Below, one piece after another: positions 1 through 7,525 of a stretch of 7,744 nucleotides of DNA. This DNA comes from an uncultured Alcanivoracaceae bacterium (lineage in GTDB: Bacteria; Pseudomonadota; Gammaproteobacteria; Pseudomonadales; Alcanivoracaceae). How positions within the stretch are numbered: the first letter of the stretch is position 1; each line of letters opens with the position of its first letter. The DNA lies in assembly GCA_937943665.1 (NCBI GenBank), contig CALEAR010000222.1:1-7744 (forward strand), read 5' to 3'. The translations under genes and the position numbers were made by a program. The notes below the pieces were generated by a model that was not told the DNA's origin, did not search any database, and saw only the letters and a list, made by a program, of their open reading frames with translations.

Positions 1-161
<161 letters not shown>

Positions 162-177
162 GCCCCTAACCTCCAGC

Positions 178-206
178 CAACGCCACCGCCAACCTCGGTG
201 GCGTTG
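178..206 (+). terminator. Hairpin downstream of thiC, possible terminator
   Basis: A perfect 11-bp stem (CAACGCCACCG at 178-188 with CGGTGGCGTTG at 196-206) encloses a 7-nt loop and begins 16 nt after the thiC stop. Such a GC-rich stem would be stable in RNA and its position fits thiC transcript ending. The sequence after the stem is cgttaaggagg, not a T-run, so it is a poor intrinsic terminator. It may instead protect the mRNA 3' end or act with Rho. Confidence 0.4.
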
Positions 207-335
207 CGTTAAGGAGGAGATTTTAAAGTATTTAACCAAAAAATCTGTTACCTTCGCGCGCCAACTTTGGCGAGCAAGGCAGGAGAGCAACCGCCTTTCT
301 CCCCAAACACGCTTCATTTATAGGCCCCATGTGTG

Positions 336-357
336 GCCTTAGCGTCATGGCTAAGGC
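336..357. repeat. Inverted repeat upstream of the antiporter gene
   Basis: GCCTTAGC at 336-343 and GCTAAGGC at 350-357 are perfect 8-bp arms around a 6-nt spacer, ending 38 bp before the antiporter ATG. No T-run follows, so it is not an intrinsic terminator. It could be a protein-binding palindrome or a 5'-UTR hairpin. No convincing -35/-10 pair was found between 162 and 395, so its place relative to a promoter is unknown. Confidence 0.35.
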
Positions 358-395
358 ATGATGCATATCAATAACATGAAAAGAGCGTTGCACTT

Positions 396-2417
396 ATGAA
401 TGCATTCTTTGAAAAATTAGCCGGATTCCTCAACCTACCCTTGACGGATCCCATCCTTATTTTCGCCCTGATTTTAACCATCATCCTGTTTTCGCCCTCT
501 TTGCAGCGCATACGGATACCTTCCATTATTGGGTTGATTTTTGCGGGCATGGCCATTGGGCCCCATGGGTTCCATGTGATCGAGAAGGACATGTTTGTGG
601 ATGTATTCTCCACCATTGGCCTTCTGTACATTATGTTTTTAGCGGGGCTCGAGCTAAACCTCAACGAATTTAAAGCCAACCGCAACAAAAGTATTATCTT
701 TGGCTTATTTACCTTTGCCATTCCCTTAGGCATTGGCTTTCCCGTGTGTTATTACCTGCTTGGCTTTGATGTATACGCCAGCCTCTTGGTATCCAGTATT
801 TTCGCCACTCACACCTTAATTTCTTACCCCACAGTGAGCCGCCTAGGCATCACCAAGGATCGTAGCGTGGCCATTACCGTGGGGGGCACCATTCTCACCG
901 ATGCCGCCGTGCTAGTGATTTTAGCGGTGATTTTAGGGGCGAAGAATGATGGACTCACCCAAGAATTCTGGGTGCAGTTGCTCATTTCTATTGGTGTTTT
1001 CACCGCTGTGATGTTCACTGCCATTCCCAAATTAGCGGATTGGTTCTTAAATAAGTTCGCTGGGGAAGTGTATTCCCACTATATTTTTGTGCTGTGTATT
1101 GTGTTCTTGGCCGCCTTTTTTGCCCAACTGGCCAACCTAGAACCCATCATCGGCGCCTTCGTGGCGGGTCTGGCCCTTAACCGCGCCATTCCCATTTCCT
1201 CCGCCCTCATGAACCGCATTGATTTCCTAGGGAACTCGCTGTTTATCCCCTTCTTCCTCATTAGCGTGGGTATGATTGTGGATATATCCGTGGTCACCAG
1301 TGGCACCGCCACCCTCATTACCGCCACTGTGCTCACCATTGTGGCCATGTTAGGGAAATACGTAGCGGCCCTGGCCACCCGCTTTACCTTCCGCATGAAC
1401 AAGGATCAAGGCAATCTTATTTTTGGGTTAAGTTCCGCCCACGCGGCCGCCACCTTGGCGGTGATTATGGTGGGTCACGAAGCGGGCATTGCCGATGACA
1501 CCCTTTTAAACGCCATTATTGTGATTATTTTAGTGTCCTGTGTGGCCTCCTCTTTTATTACTAACCGCGCTGCCGCAAACATTGCCGATGCCTACGAGGA
1601 AGAAAATGACCCTAGCCTGCTGTCTGAGCTGGATATGGAGCAAATTCTCATTCCTCTTTCCAATACCTCTAATGTTGCAAGCCTGTTGGATTTTGCCCTG
1701 TTGATTAAAGATCCAGAATCCTCTCACCCCCTGGCCATGCTCAACGTGGTGGATAATAACGAAGAAGCGGAAAAACAAGCAGCCTTGGCCCGTAAGCAAA
1801 TGGAAAGCTACCTCTCAGAGATCACTGCCACTGATACGGAAGTGAACATTATGGCCACCATTGAGCAAAACCGCGCCGCGGGTATAGCGCGCGCCGCGCG
1901 TGAAATTGCCGCTAGCCTCATTGTGATTGGTTGGCCCAAAAAAGAAGGCTTGTTTGAGCATTTAACCGAAAATGAACACGAAGGGATTCTGCACAACACC
2001 AACCGCACCCTGTTCATTTGCCACTTGCCCAACCCCTTTGTGACTCACAAAGCCATTTTTGTGATTATTCCGCCCTTGGCAGAATATGAAGAGGGTTTTG
2101 AGATTTGGCTCCACAAGCTGCTGAAGCTTTCCACTGAGCTCACCATCCCCTTAACGCTGAATTGCACGCAGCAAACCTTTGATGCCATTAAAGCGTACTG
2201 CAAAGAGCACAAACTCAAAAACACCTTAAACTTCAACCTGTTTGAAGATTGGGATGATATTTTGATTGTGTTCCGTGAGCTTGGTGAAACCGATTTGATT
2301 GTGTTTGTTTCCTCACGCAAGAAACACCTGGTGTATAACGCATTCACCGGGGATTTACCGCAGAAAATCGAGCGTCACTTTAGTGAATACAACCGCATTG
2401 TGATTTATCCGCAGTAA
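396..2417 (+). CDS. CPA2/Kef-type cation:proton antiporter with tandem USP-like domains
   Basis: The 673-residue inner-membrane protein likely exchanges Na+ or K+ for H+. Residues about 15-395 form a hydrophobic domain of roughly 12-13 helices with CPA2 hallmarks: IPSIIGLIFAGMAIGPHG near the N-terminus, FLAGLELNL, and the helix GGTILTDAAVLVILAVI that carries the ion-binding Asp (D169). The residue before it is Thr168, where many relatives have Asn, Asp or Gln. From about residue 414 (EQILIPLSNTSNVASLLDFA) to about 545 is a universal-stress-protein-like fold containing AASLIVIGWP, and a second, more divergent one runs from about 550 to the C-terminus (AIFVIIPP, DLIVFVSS). There is no KTN/TrkA-N domain, so it is not a classic KefB/KefC; this domain arrangement resembles antiporters common in other bacteria in which USP domains presumably sense nucleotides. 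The ATG at 396 has only a weak upstream purine run (gaaaagag), but no better start exists. The gene stands alone between thiC and a strong terminator. Ion specificity cannot be read from sequence. Confidence 0.88.
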   Translation: MNAFFEKLAGFLNLPLTDPILIFALILTIILFSPSLQRIRIPSIIGLIFAGMAIGPHGFHVIEKDMFVDVFSTIGLLYIMFLAGLELNLNEFKANRNKSIIFGLFTFAIPLGIGFPVCYYLLGFDVYASLLVSSIFATHTLISYPTVSRLGITKDRSVAITVGGTILTDAAVLVILAVILGAKNDGLTQEFWVQLLISIGVFTAVMFTAIPKLADWFLNKFAGEVYSHYIFVLCIVFLAAFFAQLANLEPIIGAFVAGLALNRAIPISSALMNRIDFLGNSLFIPFFLISVGMIVDISVVTSGTATLITATVLTIVAMLGKYVAALATRFTFRMNKDQGNLIFGLSSAHAAATLAVIMVGHEAGIADDTLLNAIIVIILVSCVASSFITNRAAANIADAYEEENDPSLLSELDMEQILIPLSNTSNVASLLDFALLIKDPESSHPLAMLNVVDNNEEAEKQAALARKQMESYLSEITATDTEVNIMATIEQNRAAGIARAAREIAASLIVIGWPKKEGLFEHLTENEHEGILHNTNRTLFICHLPNPFVTHKAIFVIIPPLAEYEEGFEIWLHKLLKLSTELTIPLTLNCTQQTFDAIKAYCKEHKLKNTLNFNLFEDWDDILIVFRELGETDLIVFVSSRKKHLVYNAFTGDLPQKIERHFSEYNRIVIYPQ

Positions 2418-2423
2418 CACACC

Positions 2424-2455
2424 GGGCCCACCATTTCAGCGTGGGCCCTTTTTTT
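2424..2455 (+). terminator. Strong intrinsic terminator after the antiporter gene
   Basis: GGGCCCAC (2424-2431) pairs perfectly with GTGGGCCC (2441-2448) around a 9-nt loop, followed at once by seven T (2449-2455). It begins 6 nt after the antiporter stop. The T-run overlaps the stop codon of the converging PACE gene (TAA on the minus strand at 2454-2456). Read on the minus strand the hairpin has no T-run after it, so it mainly serves the plus-strand gene. Confidence 0.93.
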
Positions 2456-2891
2456 ATTGAGCCTCTGAGGAGGTTTCTAAGGGGGGAATGGGAAAAAGCT
2501 TGTCGTAAACAATGTTGTAAATGTACACGTACACTAAATAAAAAATCATCAAAGCGATGCTCATTTGGAAGGCCTCCATTAAGCCATATTCCATCCACCA
2601 CACCACCAGGGGCAAGGTAATGATGAGCATACCCACCTCAAACAAAAACGCATGAAGCACACGCTCGAGCAAGGTTTTCTCCACCCGCTTTACTAAGCGC
2701 AACATGGCATGATCAAAGGCAAGGTTGTACACGTAGTTCCACAGGGTAGCGAGCACCGATAGTGCCAGTGCTAACACACCAAATTGCACCAGCGGGGTGT
2801 TAAACAGCCAACCAGAAAGCTGGGTGACTAAAATCAAACCAATGATTTCAAAACACAAAGCATGACGAATTCGATCCGCCACAGAGCGCAT
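2454..2891 (-). CDS. PACE family (AceI-like) proton-coupled efflux protein
   Basis: A 145-residue protein with four predicted membrane helices, built from two bacterial transmembrane pair repeats. AceI of Acinetobacter, the family type, exports chlorhexidine by proton antiport, and short diamines are suggested natural substrates. The duplication is visible: RIRHALCFE at residues 7-15 recurs as RVLHAFLFE at 77-85. Glu15 matches the Glu15 that is essential in AceI; Trp51-Asn52 in helix 2 and a YDKLFP motif at 129-134 are further family signatures, and the length is typical. The start at 2891 was chosen because it matches the AceI N-terminus and has AGGTG upstream with good spacing; the frame stays open to an ATG at 2990, but that would put a terminator hairpin inside the gene. 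It converges on the antiporter gene 36 bp away. No LysR-type regulator, often found next to aceI, is seen. Confidence 0.92.
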   Translation of the reverse strand: MRSVADRIRHALCFEIIGLILVTQLSGWLFNTPLVQFGVLALALSVLATLWNYVYNLAFDHAMLRLVKRVEKTLLERVLHAFLFEVGMLIITLPLVVWWMEYGLMEAFQMSIALMIFYLVYVYIYNIVYDKLFPIPPLETSSEAQ

Positions 2892-2895
2892 ATCA

Positions 2896-2900
2896 CACCT
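2896..2900 (-). promoter_or_regulatory. Ribosome binding site that fixes the PACE gene start
   Basis: On the minus strand AGGTG lies just before the ATG at 2891, with 6 nt between AGG and the start codon. It decides for the 2891 start over the upstream in-frame ATG at 2990, which lies in the terminator hairpin of the neighbouring gene. Confidence 0.7.
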
Positions 2901-2953
2901 ATTGATTAAGTGAAAGAAAATATAAGGAGGCCTAAGCCTAAGGATTTCCCCAC

Positions 2954-2987
2954 AAAAAGCAAAACGGCTAGCTGATGCTAGCCGTTT
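2954..2987 (-). terminator. Intrinsic terminator of the propeller-protein gene
   Basis: Read on the minus strand, AAACGGCTAGC (2987-2977) pairs perfectly over 11 bp with GCTAGCCGTTT (2972-2962) around the 4-nt loop ATCA, and is followed by TGCTTTTTG. It lies 13 nt after the stop of the gene at 3000-4073 and separates it from the PACE gene. On the plus strand no T-run follows. Confidence 0.85.
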
Positions 2988-2999
2988 CACATGGGGTGA

Positions 3000-4073
3000 C
3001 TACTGTGCCAGTTCGTAGCGCCCAATGGCTTTTTGGTAAAGGCTGCCTAAGTACAAGCTATGGCCATGGCGGCGCACACTGGTAATAGGCGCAAACGCCT
3101 TATTCGAATCATCCTGCAAGTTATAACGCACGTCTCCCTCAGGTGTGACCCCTAACACAAAGGCATGGTGGGCCTCCTTGGGCTGCAATACCTTAGGCAA
3201 ACGATAAACCACTTTACGCAACCAAGGCTTATTGGCTACCCAATCTAGTAAACGATTACGGGGAGCAAATAAAGCAATCCAAAACACATCTTCTTCTGCA
3301 TCGTAATTCACGTTATCGGGCAAGCCGGGTAAGTTTTCCATGAACACTTCCGCAGTGCCTTTTTTAGGGCCCACTAACCAGTAGCGCATAATGCGGTAGG
3401 CACTGGTTTCCGCCACTAGCAAGTAATCTTCACCCGGCCCTAGGGCCACCCCGTTGGCAAAGTACAAATCATCAAGCAACTCAGTGGTGGTATCGGAAAT
3501 GGGATCATACTGTAACAAGCGCCCATTGCCCCTGTATTCCAAAATATCCGCCATGAAGTTGCTCACCCCAAAACGATGGGAGGCATCGGTGAAATACACC
3601 ATATTATTGCTGCCCACCACCACCGCATTGGTAAAACCAAAGGGCACGCCATCGGCCTCTGTGGTGAGCTCACGGATGCTACCATCGCGGCGCACCGCCA
3701 AGAGCCCTTTCTTGCCATCCGCCACCACCAAGGTGCCACCAGCGGCCCACGCTAACCCTAAGGGGCGGCCTTCCGTATTAGCAAACACCTCTGCCTTTTC
3801 ACCCTGTGCATCAAAGCGGCGAATGCGACCATCCTCAAAGCTACCATAAATTCGGCCAGCCTCATCCACAATCACATCTTCAGGGCCCTTAGCCACACCC
3901 TCTCCAAGGCGCTCCACCGCCTGAAGCTGTTGGTTGCGTTCATAGGTATCTTTTAAGGCAGGCGCTGTGGGAGGTTCCCAAGCCACAGGATCAATGGGCA
4001 CCGGCCACAACAGCAAATAAAGTACAAAAAGCAGCAACAATAGCCCTAGGGCCAAGAATATTTTTTTCATCAT
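3000..4073 (-). CDS. Membrane-anchored SMP-30/strictosidine synthase-like (APMAP-like) propeller protein
   Basis: The 357-residue protein has a short Lys-Lys start, one hydrophobic helix (about 5-23), a Pro-rich linker and then a six-bladed beta-propeller facing the periplasm. The family includes Ca2+-dependent lactonases and arylesterases, plant strictosidine synthase-like proteins and animal APMAP. Shared blocks are GPEDVIVDEAGRIYG (from about 63), GRPLGLAW, LVVADGKKGLL, VYFTDASHRFG, GRLLQYDP, FANGVALGPGEDYLLVAET and ENLPGLPDNVNYD. Glu65, Asn207 and Asp253 sit where SMP-30 enzymes have their metal-binding Glu, Asn and Asp. The likely role is metal-dependent hydrolysis of a lactone or ester, but the substrate is unknown and some members lack known activity. 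The start has GGGAAGAG about 10 nt upstream; a second ATG follows directly. It diverges from the pot operon across 242 bp and has its own terminator. The helix could be a cleaved signal peptide, although no clear AXA site follows and an anchor fits better. Confidence 0.85.
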   Translation of the reverse strand: MMKKIFLALGLLLLLFVLYLLLWPVPIDPVAWEPPTAPALKDTYERNQQLQAVERLGEGVAKGPEDVIVDEAGRIYGSFEDGRIRRFDAQGEKAEVFANTEGRPLGLAWAAGGTLVVADGKKGLLAVRRDGSIRELTTEADGVPFGFTNAVVVGSNNMVYFTDASHRFGVSNFMADILEYRGNGRLLQYDPISDTTTELLDDLYFANGVALGPGEDYLLVAETSAYRIMRYWLVGPKKGTAEVFMENLPGLPDNVNYDAEEDVFWIALFAPRNRLLDWVANKPWLRKVVYRLPKVLQPKEAHHAFVLGVTPEGDVRYNLQDDSNKAFAPITSVRRHGHSLYLGSLYQKAIGRYELAQ

Positions 4074-4169
4074 TATGCATTTCTCTTCCCAGTGAAGCCT
4101 TTACGCTAGCATATGCGGTGACAAGTTAAAAACAGGAAAATCTTTTCTTCAAATGAGATGAAAAATGTA

Positions 4170-4197
4170 TTTACAGGGGGGCGATTGCCAGTATAAT
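4170..4197 (+). promoter_or_regulatory. Sigma70-type promoter of the pot operon
   Basis: TTTACA (4170-4175, five of six to TTGACA) and a perfect TATAAT (4192-4197) are separated by 16 bp. Transcription would begin near 4203-4205, giving a leader of about 110 nt before potF. The spacer carries a run of six G and GGCGATTGCC. No known operator was recognised. The promoter is strong by sequence, so repression or control in the leader would be needed if uptake is to respond to polyamine supply. Confidence 0.8.
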
Positions 4198-4235
4198 CCG
4201 AAATTTCATGACTCGCTTCCAAGCCAAGTCCCATC

Positions 4236-5404
<1,169 letters not shown>

Positions 5405-5417
5405 TTTTTTCACCGTT

Positions 5418-5442
5418 AAGCCCAGCCTAAGCTGGGCTTTTT
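5418..5442 (+). terminator. Hairpin with T-run between potF and potG
   Basis: AAGCCCAGC (5418-5426) pairs perfectly with GCTGGGCTT (5431-5439) around CTAA, ending in five T (5438-5442). It lies 13 nt after the potF stop and just before the potG ribosome binding site. As no promoter is evident before potG, it is probably a partial terminator or a 3'-end stabiliser that leaves more potF than potGHI mRNA. Confidence 0.8.
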
Positions 5443-5445
5443 GTT

Positions 5446-5453
5446 AAGGGGGG
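5446..5453 (+). promoter_or_regulatory. potG ribosome binding site
   Basis: AAGGGGGG ends 7 nt before the potG ATG at 5461. AAGG (5446-5449) can also pair with CCTT (5454-5457) around four G, so a weak hairpin could partly hide the site. Confidence 0.6.
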
Positions 5454-5460
5454 CCTTTTT

Positions 5461-6624
5461 ATGGCTTTAATCCCAGGCGCCTACAAAAAAGCGCTCGCAA
5501 ACCTACAAAAACCCAAAGATGTACTGGTGGAAATCCAGGGGGTGAGTAAATATTTTGATGACACCCTCGCCGTGGATGATGTGAATCTCACCATTAATAA
5601 GGGAGAAATTTTCGCCCTTTTAGGGGGGTCAGGCTCAGGCAAATCCACTTTATTACGCATGTTGGCGGGGTTTGAGGCCCCCACAGAAGGGCGTATTTTG
5701 CTTGATGGGGTGGATATTACTCAGGTGCCTCCTTATGAGCGCCCCATTAATATGATGTTTCAATCCTATGCCCTCTTCCCCCACATGACGGTGGAGCAAA
5801 ATATTGCCTTTGGTTTGAAACAAGATCGCCTACCCAAAGCGCAAATCCAGGAGCGCGTGGCGGAAATGCTGCGTCTCGTGCACATGACACAATACGCCAA
5901 GCGCAAGCCGCATCAGCTTTCCGGCGGACAGCGCCAGCGCGTGGCCTTGGCCCGCTCCTTGGCCAAGCGTCCTAAGTTGCTGCTCTTAGATGAGCCCATG
6001 GGAGCCTTGGATAAAAAGTTACGCTCGCAAATGCAGCTCGAACTGGTGGAGATCATTGAAAACGTAGGCGTGACCTGCGTGATGGTAACCCACGATCAAG
6101 AAGAAGCCATGACCATGGCGGAGCGCATTGCCATTATGCACCAAGGTTGGATTGCCCAAGTGGGCAGCCCCATGGATATTTATGAAACCCCCGCTAGCCG
6201 TTTGGTGTGCGAATTTGTGGGCAACGTCAACCTCTTTGATGGCGAAATTGTGGCCGATGACACAGACCATGCCATTATTGTGTGTCCACAGTTAGAGCGC
6301 CCCATTTATATTGGCCATGGGATTAGCAGCTTGGCGGAGGATAAGCGAGTAACCTTTGCTCTACGCCCAGAAAAGCTACTCCTCAGCCTAGAAAAGCCAG
6401 AGGATTTAGAGTACGAAGAGTACAACTGGACCCAAGGCACAGTGTACGACATTGCCTATTTGGGCGGCCATTCTGTGTACTATGTGGAGCTCGCCTCGGG
6501 CACCATTGTGCAGGCGTTTATGGCTAACTCTGAGCGTAACGTTCAGCGCCCCACGTGGGATGATAAGGTATACCTCCACTGGGTGGATGACAGCGGCGTG
6601 GTATTCCAATATGAAAATAATTAA
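5461..6624 (+). CDS. potG: Polyamine ABC transporter ATP-binding protein PotG
   Basis: The 387-residue cytoplasmic ATPase powers uptake of polyamine through PotH-PotI. The N-terminal nucleotide-binding domain has Walker A GGSGSGKST (residues 55-63), Q-loop Gln101 in MMFQSYALFPHMT, the ABC signature LSGGQRQ (153-159), Walker B LLLLDEP with D177 and E178, a D-loop (MGALDKKLR) and switch His211 in VTHDQEEAMT. All residues needed for hydrolysis are there. About residues 235-387 form the TOBE-type regulatory domain (ALRPEKLLL, DIAYLGGHSVYYV), with an acidic patch near 325-333 (KPEDLEYEEY). Against E. coli PotG the order of blocks is collinear and the length is similar. The ATG at 5461 follows AAGGGGGG. 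Its last 14 nt overlap potH, consistent with translational coupling. Confidence 0.96.
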   Translation: MALIPGAYKKALANLQKPKDVLVEIQGVSKYFDDTLAVDDVNLTINKGEIFALLGGSGSGKSTLLRMLAGFEAPTEGRILLDGVDITQVPPYERPINMMFQSYALFPHMTVEQNIAFGLKQDRLPKAQIQERVAEMLRLVHMTQYAKRKPHQLSGGQRQRVALARSLAKRPKLLLLDEPMGALDKKLRSQMQLELVEIIENVGVTCVMVTHDQEEAMTMAERIAIMHQGWIAQVGSPMDIYETPASRLVCEFVGNVNLFDGEIVADDTDHAIIVCPQLERPIYIGHGISSLAEDKRVTFALRPEKLLLSLEKPEDLEYEEYNWTQGTVYDIAYLGGHSVYYVELASGTIVQAFMANSERNVQRPTWDDKVYLHWVDDSGVVFQYENN

Positions 6625-7525
6625 CCGCCTCCGCCGCCAGCTGCCCACCGCCCGCCATGGCGTTATTGCGGTGCCCTTTGTGTGGTTGCTACTGTTTTTT
6701 CTGCTGCCCTTCGTGTTGGTGCTGAAAATCAGCTTTGCAGAATTACAAATTGCCATTCCACCCTACACCGCCCTGTTGGAGTGGAGCGGCGAACAACTGC
6801 GCATCATCCTCAATGTGGGCAACTATATTCTATTAGGGGAAGATCCCCTCTATTTGGCCGCCTATTTGGGCTCCCTAAAGGTGGCCTTTATAAGCACCCT
6901 ATTGTGTTTGCTTATTGGGTATCCCATGGCCTATGCCATTGCCAATAGCCCCAAAAGCACACGGCTCATGTGGCTGCTCTTAATGATGATGCCCACGTGG
7001 ACAGCCCTGCTCATTCGGGCCTACGCTTGGATGGGTATCCTGAGCAATAACGGCTTGCTTAATCAGCTGCTTTTAGGGCTGGGCATCATTGATTCGCCCT
7101 TACAGATCCTAAACACCAACACAGCGGTGTATATTGGGGTGGTGTATTCCTATTTGCCCTTTATGGTGCTACCCCTTTACGCCAACTTATCCAAGCATGA
7201 TAACAGCCTCATAGAAGCCGCACAGGATCTTGGCGCCACCCGCTTTAGCAGTTTCTGGCGCATTACCTTCCCCCTTTCCAAGGGCGGCATTATGGCAGGT
7301 TGCATGCTGGTGTTTATTCCCGCCGTGGGTGAGTTTGTGATCCCCGAGCTATTGGGCGGCCCAGAAACCCTCATGATTGGTAAAGTGCTGTGGCAAGAGT
7401 TCTTCAACAATCGCGATTGGCCCGTGGCTTCTGCCTTGGCTGTGATTATGCTGTTGCTCCTCTTGGTGCCCATTTTATTGTTTAACCGCACGCAGGCGAA
7501 GGAATTGGGGCAAAACAATGGCTAG
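6611..7525 (+). CDS. potH: Polyamine ABC transporter permease PotH
   Basis: The 304-residue inner-membrane protein is one half of the polyamine channel, pairing with PotI. It has six likely helices: one near residues 17-38, a periplasmic stretch with IPPYTALLEW and DPLYLAAYLGSL, and five more up to about residue 292. The cytoplasmic EAA loop that docks on PotG is clear (E202-A-A-X3-G208, LIEAAQDLGATRFSSFW). The segment VFIPAVGEFVIPELLGGP and then VLWQEFFNNRDWPVASA is nearly identical to E. coli PotH. The start at 6611 gives MKIINRLRRQLP, a positively charged cytoplasmic end; an in-frame ATG at 6587 would add eight residues and cannot be excluded. No strong Shine-Dalgarno precedes either one, so translation likely depends on ribosomes finishing potG, with which it overlaps by 14 nt. 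E. coli PotH has a slightly longer N-terminus. Confidence 0.95.
   Translation: MKIINRLRRQLPTARHGVIAVPFVWLLLFFLLPFVLVLKISFAELQIAIPPYTALLEWSGEQLRIILNVGNYILLGEDPLYLAAYLGSLKVAFISTLLCLLIGYPMAYAIANSPKSTRLMWLLLMMMPTWTALLIRAYAWMGILSNNGLLNQLLLGLGIIDSPLQILNTNTAVYIGVVYSYLPFMVLPLYANLSKHDNSLIEAAQDLGATRFSSFWRITFPLSKGGIMAGCMLVFIPAVGEFVIPELLGGPETLMIGKVLWQEFFNNRDWPVASALAVIMLLLLLVPILLFNRTQAKELGQNNG

Noticed and set aside
211..340. Strong AAGGAGGAG followed by an open frame of about 40 codons (ILKYLTKKSVTF...)
   Set aside because: The frame would have to start at ATT with no spacing after the Shine-Dalgarno-like run, and no ATG, GTG or TTG lies at a workable distance.
368..733. 121-codon minus-strand frame inside the antiporter gene
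   Set aside because: It is antisense to conserved antiporter helices, as are the other minus-strand frames up to 2347, and has no own ribosome binding site or family motifs.
2892..2961. Promoter for the PACE gene with TATATT as -10
   Set aside because: A TATATT is visible on the minus strand, but no acceptable -35 lies 16-18 bp upstream, so I do not call it.
2892..2990. N-terminal extension of the PACE protein to the ATG at 2990
   Set aside because: The extension would encode the terminator hairpin of the neighbouring gene and is absent from AceI; the 2891 start has a good ribosome binding site and matches the family.
3454..3849. 131-codon plus-strand frame inside the propeller gene
   Set aside because: It is antisense to conserved propeller blocks and shows no family motif; a shadow frame.
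4098..4160. Minus-strand promoter for the propeller gene (TTGAAG, 17 bp, TTAACT)
   Set aside because: Spacing is right, but the -10 matches the consensus poorly in an AT-rich stretch; chance is likely.
6452..6610. 53-codon upstream extension of potH
   Set aside because: It overlaps the conserved C-terminal domain of PotG in another frame and has no counterpart in PotH; the start at 6611 gives the family N-terminus.
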